Assembly (NCBI GenBank): GCA_934438085.1
Contig: CAKSBC010000009.1
Span: 1-64,000 of the forward strand
DNA length: 64,000 nt
Origin: an uncultured Lachnospiraceae bacterium
GTDB taxonomy: Bacteria; Bacillota; Clostridia; Lachnospirales; Lachnospiraceae
Direction of reading: 5' to 3'
Made by a program: the position numbers and the translations under genes. Shown here one piece after another: positions 8,626-16,818 of this stretch (position 1 is the stretch's first letter; each line of letters begins with the position of its first letter). The notes beneath the pieces were generated by a model. It was not told the DNA's origin. It was given only the letters and a program-made list of their open reading frames with translations, and did not search any database.

Positions 8626-9909
8626 TTATATAAGTGTCAGCATTGCCGGTACTACCGTTATTATCAGAACAGTAAGTAATGAGAGCATCAGCGGCAGCAT
8701 CAGCTTTGTTCCGGCTTCTTCACCTAACCTTCTTGCAGTATTCTTCCTCTGTTCAAAAGCATCTCTTACTTCTAACTCCATCTCTGCTCTGATTTTGGAA
8801 TCCCCGGTCTTCATATCCTGTTCCAATAGCGACATCAGCTTTATATAGCATTTCTGCGGACATCTTTTTGCAAAACCGGCATATGCCTTCGTTTCCGGAA
8901 CTCCATTCTTTAGCTCGACAGCTGTCCTTAGCATTTCATCATAGACAGCTTTTTTCTCAGTTTTTCCCGTCTTCAGCTCATCATTATATATTTCCGCAAT
9001 TATTATCCACGCATTTCGCACAGCAAGTCCGGCTCCCATGTAAACCATAAGCTTAGATACCACTTCCGAGTATCCTAATAAAAGCTCTGTCTCTCGTTCT
9101 TTTTCTTTCCTGCGTTTTTCTTGTTCGGGTCTTAGCCCGATAAGTACTGATGCCACGATTCCTGCGGCTATAATGTTCACCCAACCTCTGTTCTTTTTGC
9201 TTTTGTAGCTGATTTCATGCCCATCTATGCTGTCAGGCAAAACCAGCATGTCTTCTGTTATTCCGCTTTCATCTGCATCTCTTATCATATCCTGCAGTTT
9301 TGCTTTCAATTTTTCGACATTATCAGCTTCTGCCGGAAATATCGTGACAGGCAGGGCAAATTCTTCCGAATACTTTCCGGATCTCAGACGAACATAAAGA
9401 CTGACTTTTTCCGGCTTATCAAGTCCGATATTATTGACTGTTCCGTCAGAATCTATAAGCTCTTTGTTCTCTGAAGACCAACTGAGCGTTATACCGCCGT
9501 ATCCTTCAACGCGCTTTGGAAACACCATGTCAGTGACTATTCTGTCCAATCCTTCGTTTTTGCCGACAATGTGCACTGCAATCTCTTCCATAAGACTGTC
9601 AAAGCGTTCGGCAGCCTCATCCTCCGTGTACTCCCTGCTGGAGACCTTTATGCTGACATTTTCATCTGAAGCTGATATTCCTCCGACACTCAGCTCATAA
9701 CTTTTGTCAGCATCACCGGGAGCACCTCTTTCAATTGTGTTCTCTTTATCTTTAAAGATATTCTGATCATTGCTGATCGTACTGAAAGCAGCCAGCAGCA
9801 GCGCCGCTGCAATGCACAGCAATTGTTCTTTTCTGACCCTGCTGCTTAGAGATGTCTGTTCGGAAAGTATTTTGCCCCTGCCTGACATGATTTTTTTTAG
9901 CTTTCCCAT
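8626..9909 (-). CDS. tadC: TadC-like platform protein with an extracytoplasmic Ig-like insert
   Basis: The C-terminal half (about residues 275-427) is a type II secretion F domain with membrane segments at about 242-259 and 403-427, as in TadC, which helps form the inner-membrane platform of the pilus machine. Unusually, an extra N-terminal part has a membrane segment at about 29-46 followed by ~190 residues that would lie outside the membrane. That part contains an atrophied bacterial Ig-like motif (LSWSSENKELIDSDGTV, about 142-158). At 427 residues it is well above the usual ~300 for TadC. It lies 5 bp after tadB. Confidence 0.82.
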   Translation of the reverse strand: MGKLKKIMSGRGKILSEQTSLSSRVRKEQLLCIAAALLLAAFSTISNDQNIFKDKENTIERGAPGDADKSYELSVGGISASDENVSIKVSSREYTEDEAAERFDSLMEEIAVHIVGKNEGLDRIVTDMVFPKRVEGYGGITLSWSSENKELIDSDGTVNNIGLDKPEKVSLYVRLRSGKYSEEFALPVTIFPAEADNVEKLKAKLQDMIRDADESGITEDMLVLPDSIDGHEISYKSKKNRGWVNIIAAGIVASVLIGLRPEQEKRRKEKERETELLLGYSEVVSKLMVYMGAGLAVRNAWIIIAEIYNDELKTGKTEKKAVYDEMLRTAVELKNGVPETKAYAGFAKRCPQKCYIKLMSLLEQDMKTGDSKIRAEMELEVRDAFEQRKNTARRLGEEAGTKLMLPLMLSLLTVLIITVVPAMLTLI

Positions 9910-9914
9910 AAGCT

Positions 9915-10772
9915 CTATACCTTAATATCAAGAATCTTCTGAGAAAGCATATATGAAACGCCGGTAAGAATGAGACTTACGGTCATGATCACTCTTCCTG
10001 CGAAACATCCGTACATGATGTCTATAAAGCCATCTGAGGTCAGGTCAATATATATGATGATCACAAATGGCAGAATATTCATAATGTTTTGTTCATATCT
10101 TCTTGAGGCTGTCATATTAAGTATTTCCTCATTAACAGACCTTTTATCACGAATGATACTCGCTGTATTCTCGATTATTTCTTTCATCCTTCCGCCTTTT
10201 CGCTTTGCTATTATGAAAACCTCTGAAAAGCTTTTTATGTCATCCACCATGCTTCGTTCGACAAACTCCTTCAGTATTGCTTCTATAGGCTTATTCAACC
10301 TTATATTCTTTATGAAATTCTCGAATTCCCTGGACATAAGTGCATCTTTTCCGTTTATTCTGCACTGTTCTCTGTATGCACTTATAAACGCGTTTTCCAA
10401 TGATAAACCAGCTCCTAAAAAGCTTCCGACCGACAGCATCCCTTCGGTAAATTCTTCGGTAAGTCTGCTTTGACGCTTACTTTTAAGCTCTGTAATCTTA
10501 GCTTTCGGATAAACCAATATCCCTGCCGGAAGCAGTACTATAAAGACAATAATGCTCCTGTAAAATGCATAGGCTATTGCTGCACAGATCACGGCTCCAA
10601 TTGAACCATATTTAAGCTTATCTTCCTTTGTCAGGGCATATTCTCCATAATTTTCAGGCAGACCATTATCTCGATGAAAGGACAAGCTTTTCTTTATGAA
10701 TGAGCTCTCCGCATCTTTTAAGCCTGTCCGTAGCCGCATCATATTCAAATATTTTGTTAAGTCTGATTTCAC
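9915..10772 (-). CDS. tadB: TadB-like platform protein
   Basis: The ~285-residue protein has a type II secretion F domain (about residues 85-215) with paired membrane segments before (about 58-85) and after it, as expected for TadB. Together with TadC it forms the platform driven by the CpaF ATPase. The start is uncertain: a GTG at 10772 has a GGAG site 9 nt upstream, a TTG at 10778 is only 3 nt from it, and ATGs at 10742 and 10739 also lie inside cpaF. Every choice overlaps the end of cpaF, by roughly 75-113 bp, which is unusually long. No in-frame ATG follows the cpaF stop near the expected position. Confidence 0.83.
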   Translation of the reverse strand: MKSDLTKYLNMMRLRTGLKDAESSFIKKSLSFHRDNGLPENYGEYALTKEDKLKYGSIGAVICAAIAYAFYRSIIVFIVLLPAGILVYPKAKITELKSKRQSRLTEEFTEGMLSVGSFLGAGLSLENAFISAYREQCRINGKDALMSREFENFIKNIRLNKPIEAILKEFVERSMVDDIKSFSEVFIIAKRKGGRMKEIIENTASIIRDKRSVNEEILNMTASRRYEQNIMNILPFVIIIYIDLTSDGFIDIMYGCFAGRVIMTVSLILTGVSYMLSQKILDIKV

Positions 10773-11853
10773 CGTCAATTACTCCGTCTATCTCTGATAT
10801 TTCCGTGACTCTTCTGCTTTTATTAGGAAGTCTGGTAAGATGCACCATTATGTCTAAGCCCGCTGCAATCTGATTTTTTATAGCTGAAAGCGGCAGCTCT
10901 GCAGCCATCAATATCATTGATTCAAGTCTCGTCAGCATATCTGCTGTGGAATTGGCATGCCCTGTTGACAAAGAGCCGTCATGCCCTGTATTCATGGCAC
11001 TCAGCATGTCAAATGCCTCTGCACCTCTGACCTCACCTATTATTATTCTGTCAGGCCTCATCCTCAGTGATGCCTTAATAAGCATTGTCATGTTTATTTC
11101 ACCCTGACCTTCTGAATTTTTGTCTCTTGTCTCAAGTCTCACAAGATTTGGAATATGTCTTATCTGAAGCTCCGCCGAATCTTCTATGGTTATGACTCTT
11201 TCATCCGCCGGAATATATCCGCTCAATGCATTTAAGAAAGTCGATTTGCCGGAGCTGGTGCCGCCTGATATGAAAATGTTATAACCGGCACAGACCATCT
11301 TTTTCATAAACTCCGCTGCCTCCTGACTTATAGTCCTTAAACGCAGCATTTTTTCCATCTCTATAGGTTCGGGGAATTTTCTTATCGTTATAGTCGGACC
11401 TTTAAGTGCTATAGGAGGCAGAACTATATGAACTCTTGAGCCATCTGGCAGTCTCGCGTCTGCTATAGGCGATGAGGTATTAACTCTCCTGTTTATGCGG
11501 CTTACTATCTGTTGTATTATGTCCTCAAGCTTTTCCTCACTTTCTATAGCCTGCTGCCAGCGTTCCATATGATTGCTGCGTTCTACAAATATCTCCTTGT
11601 GGCTGTTTATCATAATTTCCGTGACAGATCGGTCATCTATCAGCTCCTGCAATACATCAAGTCTCTTTAAGCTGTTATAAAGTCTGTTTTTCATTGCAAG
11701 CTTTTCTGAAAGAGCCATGTGCTTGCTTTCTTCCGATATAGAAAGAACTCTGTCTATTTCTGCTGAAAGCTCTTTGTCGCCCAGAAACTCATCATCTCCG
11801 GATCCTTCTATTATCCGTTCTCTGAGAGCTCTGAAAATATCATTATTATTCAT
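10666..11853 (-). CDS. cpaF: Tad pilus assembly ATPase CpaF/TadA
   Basis: The 395-residue cytosolic hexameric ATPase powers Flp pilus assembly. It has the Walker A motif GGTSSGKST (about residues 197-205), an Asp-box region ending in MRPDRIIIGEVRGAEAFDML, and a His-box stretch (STGHANST). These are hallmarks of the type II/IV secretion ATPase family, and the length is normal. Its ATG overlaps the tadZ stop as ATGA, so it is translationally coupled. The symbol cpaF avoids confusion with the unrelated tRNA deaminase tadA at 41.7 kb. Confidence 0.95.
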   Translation of the reverse strand: MNNNDIFRALRERIIEGSGDDEFLGDKELSAEIDRVLSISEESKHMALSEKLAMKNRLYNSLKRLDVLQELIDDRSVTEIMINSHKEIFVERSNHMERWQQAIESEEKLEDIIQQIVSRINRRVNTSSPIADARLPDGSRVHIVLPPIALKGPTITIRKFPEPIEMEKMLRLRTISQEAAEFMKKMVCAGYNIFISGGTSSGKSTFLNALSGYIPADERVITIEDSAELQIRHIPNLVRLETRDKNSEGQGEINMTMLIKASLRMRPDRIIIGEVRGAEAFDMLSAMNTGHDGSLSTGHANSTADMLTRLESMILMAAELPLSAIKNQIAAGLDIMVHLTRLPNKSRRVTEISEIDGVIDGEIRLNKIFEYDAATDRLKRCGELIHKEKLVLSSR

Positions 11854-12902
11854 CTTCTGTTTATATCTCTAACTAAATCTCCCATATCTCCGTAAAGCAA
11901 TGAATCAAGATATGTTACTCCTGCTGAATATGCAGCAGGCTCAGGAAGCTTTATCCATTTCAGTTTCGACTTCCATTTCTCGTTCCTTTCATTTTGTATA
12001 TACTCGATAAAGCTTTCTTTTTTCATAAGTGATATTGCATCTTCTCCGCAGGGCATATAGACCACCCCGCAAAGCTCTATCAATGCGTCCGCCTGTCCCG
12101 AAAATCTGTTCATATCAAGTATCAGATAATCGTAATCTGTGTTTTTTAAGATCTCTGTAATAAGCTCTGCATAATCATCTCCGCTTATTGAGCTATTATC
12201 CTCCGGATCTGTTACCGGTGCGATCCAATCTATTCCTGAAGAACTGCTTATAAGTGCTCTTATGCTGCTTTCATCAAGTCTTCCCTGCTTCAATTTGTAA
12301 ACTGCCTCAGATAATCCTCCGCCTTCCGGTTTTTCTGCTTTAAGAAGTTTAAGCACAGGCGGAAATTCTTCCAGATTTATATAAAGCACTCTGCATCTCC
12401 GGCTTAAATCGCGGCACATCGTTAAAGCAAATGATGTTTTTCCGCATCTCATGATCGGGCTGTAAATTCCTATAACAGACGCGTGCCCGGCTGTATTCAC
12501 ATGAGTTCGCACCAGATTATCACAGCCTGCTCGCTCAATCACCTGAGACATAAGGCTTTCTGCGGATTGATATTTATTTAAAACTATGCTTCCACCTGAA
12601 AAAGCTGCAAAACCATCATCTGAAACTACGCTTCCCGCATGAATTGAGTCAGCTAAGAAAATCCTTTTTACTGCATCTATATCTCCGGCAGTGCAGTGCT
12701 CTTCTCCGTATTTACAGCTTGAGGAAAGACTTGCATCCGATATAAGCAGCTCAATGCCGTGCTTTTTACTGTATTCAAAGCAACTTTCCATATTTTCAAA
12801 CGGTACAGCTAAAATTGACAGCTTATCAGATCTGTTAACATAGTCGCAAAAGCGTTCCGAATACTTTGCCTCTTTTGTAACTACTGCCATTATCCTATCC
12901 AT
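11850..12902 (-). CDS. tadZ: TadZ/CpaE-like pilus localisation ATPase
   Basis: The 350-residue protein has an N-terminal receiver-like region (about 1-125), then a ParA/MinD-type P-loop domain starting with GIYSPIMRCGKTSFA (about residues 149-163), a variant Walker A motif, and an LDMN segment later. TadZ proteins mark the site of pilus assembly at the cell pole or membrane. Its start overlaps the end of the leading prepilin peptidase gene by 13 bp and its stop overlaps cpaF by 4 bp. The receiver-like region lacks a convincing set of phosphorylation residues, as is common in this family. Confidence 0.85.
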   Translation of the reverse strand: MDRIMAVVTKEAKYSERFCDYVNRSDKLSILAVPFENMESCFEYSKKHGIELLISDASLSSSCKYGEEHCTAGDIDAVKRIFLADSIHAGSVVSDDGFAAFSGGSIVLNKYQSAESLMSQVIERAGCDNLVRTHVNTAGHASVIGIYSPIMRCGKTSFALTMCRDLSRRCRVLYINLEEFPPVLKLLKAEKPEGGGLSEAVYKLKQGRLDESSIRALISSSSGIDWIAPVTDPEDNSSISGDDYAELITEILKNTDYDYLILDMNRFSGQADALIELCGVVYMPCGEDAISLMKKESFIEYIQNERNEKWKSKLKWIKLPEPAAYSAGVTYLDSLLYGDMGDLVRDINRR

Positions 12903-13369
12903 GTTCTGCTCCTCTCGTTTATTAATATGACCAATGCTGCAGTAAATACGAATATTGCCATAGGTACACCATCCTTTAATATGACTGTAATATCCCTTCC
13001 GGCAAGCGATCCGCCTATAAGCTTAAAAAGACACCATGTTGCAGCTATCACCAATGAAAAGAACAAGATCATAAGTCCTGTCCTTCCGGGCATTGCAAAT
13101 ACGGTAAATGCATAAAGCTTAAAATCACCGCCTCCGATAAGATGTTTTGTGAAAAATATAAATAAAATAACCAGAAAAAATATCATGCAGTACAAAGAAT
13201 CTCTGTCTGCTGACGGAAATGAAAATATATGCAAAAGAAATATAGATAAAGTCCCAAATATAAGGACATTATTAAATATACGTCTCCATGCAAGATCTGT
13301 TACCGCACATATAAATGCAGTACATAAATAAATAGATGTGCGAATAATGTCTGTCAAAACATAACCCAA
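12890..13369 (-). CDS. First A24 prepilin peptidase (TadV/CpaA-like)
   Basis: This is the first gene of the Tad operon. The 159-residue membrane protein has the two catalytic aspartates of A24 peptidases: one in CAVTDLAWRRIFN (about residue 25) and one in the GGGDFK motif (about residue 77). It would process the Flp pilin and the TadE-like pseudopilins. It differs clearly in sequence from the second peptidase at 4.8-5.3 kb, so the pair is not a recent duplication. About 135 nt of leader separate it from the predicted promoter. Confidence 0.87.
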   Translation of the reverse strand: MGYVLTDIIRTSIYLCTAFICAVTDLAWRRIFNNVLIFGTLSIFLLHIFSFPSADRDSLYCMIFFLVILFIFFTKHLIGGGDFKLYAFTVFAMPGRTGLMILFFSLVIAATWCLFKLIGGSLAGRDITVILKDGVPMAIFVFTAALVILINERSRTWIG

Positions 13370-13504
13370 AATGAACCGGGCTATACAAACACTCTAAATA
13401 AATAAAAACTCTGAAATCCGGGAGATATTCCCAATTTAAAACTTAGATCCGCTTATTAAGCGGCTTATTGGTAAGAGATTAGTAAACTCTTATCAAGTGC
13501 TTTT

Positions 13505-13533
13505 ATGATATGACCGATTGAACTTTTCGTCAA
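13505..13533 (-). promoter_or_regulatory. Sigma-A promoter of the Tad operon
   Basis: On the minus strand TTGACG (13528-13533) and TATCAT (13505-13510) are separated by exactly 17 bp. The predicted transcript has a ~130-nt leader with two small hairpins: TAAGAG/CTCTTA arms, and CCGCTT/AAGCGG arms near 13450-13464. No c-di-GMP riboswitch was recognised in it. Confidence 0.65.
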
Positions 13534-13687
13534 GGATATAAAAACTATGTAAACCTCAAATAAAATGAAGAATTTTTGTATATCTTTAAAACAGTACTAC
13601 AACTTGATAATAACAGTAATTTTTTTCATATTTACCACAAGATACATTATCTATAAAAACTATATACCTCATAACAAATATTATTTA

Positions 13688-13806
13688 TTGTTCCAAACTG
13701 ATTAACATTCGTCATGAACAAATTCAAGCAAGCTTGTTTTGTTCCTTCCCCTTGTATCTTTTTGTTCTGTCTGCGGCTTCACCTCAGATAATCATGTTTG
13801 GAACAA
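13688..13806. repeat. 11-bp perfect inverted repeats bounding a 119-bp element
   Basis: TTGTTCCAAAC (13688-13698) is the exact reverse complement of 13796-13806. The interior is non-coding and contains further GAACAA/TTGTTC half sites. It could be a small non-autonomous element or a regulatory palindrome; no target duplication was seen. Confidence 0.45.
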
Positions 13807-13810
13807 AGTA

Positions 13811-13847
13811 ACGCCTGCAGTGACAGTCTTTTTTTCACTGCAGGCGT
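13811..13847 (-). terminator. Hairpin terminator of adhE
   Basis: A perfect 13-bp GC-rich stem (13811-13823 with 13835-13847) lies about 85 bp past the adhE stop. The tail on the minus strand is only moderately T-rich, so termination strength is uncertain. Confidence 0.6.
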
Positions 13848-13931
13848 AAGGGGGCTTAGTCATTTAAAAGCCGTCTGAATCTCACATGATATTTATTTTC
13901 ATCATGAAACCAGCTTTGTATTTAATTCAAA

Positions 13932-16550
13932 TTACTTCTTTGAATCATTTCCGTAATAAGCTCTGAGATACATATCCTTTATCTCGCTTATCATCGGATA
14001 ACGAGGGTTGGCTCCTGTACACTGATCATCGAATGCATTTAAGCTCATATCATCAAGTGTAGCGAGGAATTCAGCCTCTTCCGGCACATAGTCCTTTATT
14101 GTAGGCTTAATACCAACTGCTGCCTTTAATTCATCAAGAGCAGCTATAAGCTTCTCAACCTTGTCATCTGCTGTTCTTCCGCCAAGTCCGAGTGCATCAG
14201 CTATCTCAGCATAACGCTCCTTTGTGTGCGGATGATCGTACTGTGAGAATGTTCCCATTCTTGTAGGTGCCTCAGCAGAGTTGAATCTGATAACCTCATC
14301 AAGCATAAGTGCATTTGCAACACCGTGTGCTATGTGGTGGTATGCTCCAAGCTTGTGAGCCATTGAATGACATACTCCGAGGAATGCATTTGCAAATGCC
14401 ATACCGGCCATAGTTGCAGCATTAGCCATCTTCTCACGTGCTTCAAGATCGTCTCCGTTCTCATAAGCCTTTGGAAGATACTTGAATATAGTCTTAAGTG
14501 CTCCGATTGCAAGGCTGTCTGTATAATCTGTAGCCATCATAGATGCATATGCCTCAAGAGCATGTGATGCTACGTCGATTCCGGATGCGGCTGTAAGACC
14601 CTTCGGTGCAGTTACATGAAGATCTGCATCAACGATAGCCATATTAGGCATAAGCTCATAATCAGCAAGCGGATACTTGATTCCGTTCTTCTCGTCAGTG
14701 ATAACAGCAAACGGTGTAACCTCTGACCCTGTACCTGCAGATGTAGGAACAGCTACGAACATAGCCTTCTCACCCATCTTAGGGAACTTATAGATACGCT
14801 TTCTGATGTCACAGAAACGCATAGCCATATCTGCGAAATCAGCTTCCGGATGCTCATAGAGAACCCACATGATCTTGGCAGCATCCATTGCAGAACCGCC
14901 GCCTACTGCTATAATGCAGTCAGGCTGGAATGCTCTCATCTGCTCAGCACCTTCTCTTGCACATTCGATCGTAGGATCAGGAAGAACTCCGAAGAATGCC
15001 TTGTGGTCAATTCCCATAGCATCAAGCTTATCTGTTATCGGCTTAAGTCCGCCGCTTGTAAAGGTATGACGTCCTGTTACAATAAATACCTTCTTTTTGT
15101 TGTACTCTGTCTTAAGCTCTTCAAGTGCAACCGGAAGGCAGCCTCTCTTAAAATATACCTTCTCAGGTGCTCTGAACCAAAGCATGTTCTCTCTCCTCTC
15201 TGCAACTATTTTAATATTCAGAAGATGCTTAACTCCGATGTTTTCACTGACAGCATTGCCGCCCCATGAACCGCAGCCAAGAGTAAGAGATGGTGCAAGC
15301 ATGAAATTATAAAGGTCTCCGAGTCCGCCGTGTGCAGAAGGAGTATTAACTACGATACGGCAAGTCTTCATCTTGCTTTCGAACTGAGCTACCTTCTCAG
15401 GGCACTTCTTCTCATCAAGATAAATGCTTGATGTATGTCCCTTGCCGCCTATAAATACAAGAGTCTCTGCCTTATCTACAGCCTCATCAAAGTTTGCTGC
15501 ATGATACATTGCGAGTACCGGTGAAAGCTTCTCGTGTGCAAACGGCTCTACAGCTTCTGTCTTGGTAACCTCACCTATAAGTATCTTTGTATCCTCAGGT
15601 ACCTTAACGCCTGCAAGCTCGGCGATATAATGTGCAGACTTTCCGACAACCTCTGCGCTTACTGATCCATTTTCCTTAATAACTGTACGGCCAACCTTCT
15701 CAGCCTCATCAGCCTTAAGGAAGTAGCAGCCTCTCTTTATAAATTCATTCTTAACAGCCTTATAGATGCTGTCAACAACTATAACTGACTGCTCTGATGC
15801 ACAGATAACTCCGTTATCAAATGTCTTTGAATGAATAATAGAACTTACTGCAAGCTGAATATCAGCTGTATCATCAATAACTGCAGGAACGTTACCGGCT
15901 CCGACACCGATGGCAGGTGTTCCTGATGAATATGCAGCCTTAACCATGTTAGGTCCGCCTGTTGCAAGGATGAGGTCTGAATCCTCCATGAGGTGCTGTG
16001 CAAGCTCATATGTAGGCTCGTCTATCCAGCCTATGATATTTTCAGGTGCTCCTGCTGCAACAGCTGCCTCAAGAACGATCTTAGCAGCCTCTATTGTAGC
16101 GTGCTTAGCTCTGAAATGCGGGCTTATGATAAGAGCATTTCTGGTCTTTAACGCAAGAAGGCATTTAAAAATAGCTGTTGATGTAGGATTGGTTGTAGGT
16201 ATGATAGCACTTACAAGTCCGACCGGCTCAGCTACTCTTGAATAACCGTATTCTTTATTTTCTTCAATTATGCCACAGGTCTTTGTATCTCTGTATGCAT
16301 TGTAAATGTACTCTGCAGCGAAGGCATTCTTTATAACCTTATCTTCAACTCGGCCCATGCCTGTCTCTTCGACAGCCTGCTTTGCGAGAGGTATCTTATT
16401 CACATTAGCTGCTGTAGCTGCTGCTAGGAATATTTTATCCACCTGCTCCTGAGTATAAGTTGCATAGACTTCCTGTGCCGCTCTTGTACGTTTTATGGCT
16501 TCCTTAAGGGTATCAAGGCTGTCTACAGTTTCATAGTGTTTGCTTGTCAT
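13932..16550 (-). CDS. adhE: Bifunctional acetaldehyde/alcohol dehydrogenase AdhE
   Basis: The ~872-residue protein joins an N-terminal CoA-acylating aldehyde dehydrogenase (about 1-440) to a C-terminal iron-dependent alcohol dehydrogenase (about 455-872). It reduces acetyl-CoA to ethanol and reoxidises two NADH, a main redox outlet in fermentation. The catalytic Cys lies in the GVICASEQS segment. The alcohol dehydrogenase half has GGGSAMDAAK and the iron-binding His residues near HSMAHKLGAYHHIAHG. The frame opens at 16562, but the first ATG lies inside ATGGAGGATGAAATG, so the GGAGG there more likely serves the ATG at 16550, 5 nt further on. Rex-like operators cover its promoter. Confidence 0.97.
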   Translation of the reverse strand: MTSKHYETVDSLDTLKEAIKRTRAAQEVYATYTQEQVDKIFLAAATAANVNKIPLAKQAVEETGMGRVEDKVIKNAFAAEYIYNAYRDTKTCGIIEENKEYGYSRVAEPVGLVSAIIPTTNPTSTAIFKCLLALKTRNALIISPHFRAKHATIEAAKIVLEAAVAAGAPENIIGWIDEPTYELAQHLMEDSDLILATGGPNMVKAAYSSGTPAIGVGAGNVPAVIDDTADIQLAVSSIIHSKTFDNGVICASEQSVIVVDSIYKAVKNEFIKRGCYFLKADEAEKVGRTVIKENGSVSAEVVGKSAHYIAELAGVKVPEDTKILIGEVTKTEAVEPFAHEKLSPVLAMYHAANFDEAVDKAETLVFIGGKGHTSSIYLDEKKCPEKVAQFESKMKTCRIVVNTPSAHGGLGDLYNFMLAPSLTLGCGSWGGNAVSENIGVKHLLNIKIVAERRENMLWFRAPEKVYFKRGCLPVALEELKTEYNKKKVFIVTGRHTFTSGGLKPITDKLDAMGIDHKAFFGVLPDPTIECAREGAEQMRAFQPDCIIAVGGGSAMDAAKIMWVLYEHPEADFADMAMRFCDIRKRIYKFPKMGEKAMFVAVPTSAGTGSEVTPFAVITDEKNGIKYPLADYELMPNMAIVDADLHVTAPKGLTAASGIDVASHALEAYASMMATDYTDSLAIGALKTIFKYLPKAYENGDDLEAREKMANAATMAGMAFANAFLGVCHSMAHKLGAYHHIAHGVANALMLDEVIRFNSAEAPTRMGTFSQYDHPHTKERYAEIADALGLGGRTADDKVEKLIAALDELKAAVGIKPTIKDYVPEEAEFLATLDDMSLNAFDDQCTGANPRYPMISEIKDMYLRAYYGNDSKK

Positions 16551-16612
16551 TTCATCCTCCATGATATTCAGCCGTTTCCCCTTATACGGCTCTTGATGTG
16601 TATATAAATAAT

Positions 16613-16668
16613 AGTTAAAAAAGTGACATTCATGTTATTTTTTTAACTAACATGTCAAAATCTTAACA
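16613..16668. promoter_or_regulatory. Rex-like operators upstream of adhE
   Basis: TGTCAA-AATC-TTAACA (16653-16668) is one base from the palindrome TGTTAA-N4-TTAACA, the core of the clostridial Rex site. TGTTAT-TTTT-TTAACT (16633-16648) has two mismatches and a third, weaker match lies at 16613-16628. The three begin exactly 20 bp apart. Rex is the NADH-sensing repressor that often controls adhE in Firmicutes. The best site overlaps the predicted -10 box. Confidence 0.6.
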
Positions 16669-16688
16669 CTCTATCATGGGTTTGTAAA
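16660..16688 (-). promoter_or_regulatory. Sigma-A promoter of adhE
   Basis: On the minus strand TTTACA (16683-16688) and TAAGAT (16660-16665) are 17 bp apart. The -10 box lies inside the best Rex-like site, which fits repression by blocking RNA polymerase. Confidence 0.55.
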
Positions 16689-16818
16689 GGTGCACAAAGC
16701 TATTTTGTTATTATATTTTTAAATTATGCACATTGATTATTATCAATCATCAAGAGCCTGTCATATTTTCTTTATATATCTTTAATAATTGTTCTTTTAT
16801 GTTTTTGGTTGTTTTGCA

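Larger units (their letters stand above)
13370..13931. other. Intergenic region between adhE and the Tad operon
   Basis: No reading frame looks coding here. The stretch holds the Tad promoter, a pair of perfect 11-bp inverted repeats 97 bp apart, and the hairpin that probably ends adhE transcription. Confidence 0.6.

Noticed and set aside
14850..15269. 139-codon plus-strand frame inside adhE
   Set aside because: It lies wholly antisense to a conserved gene, has no start signal and no family features.
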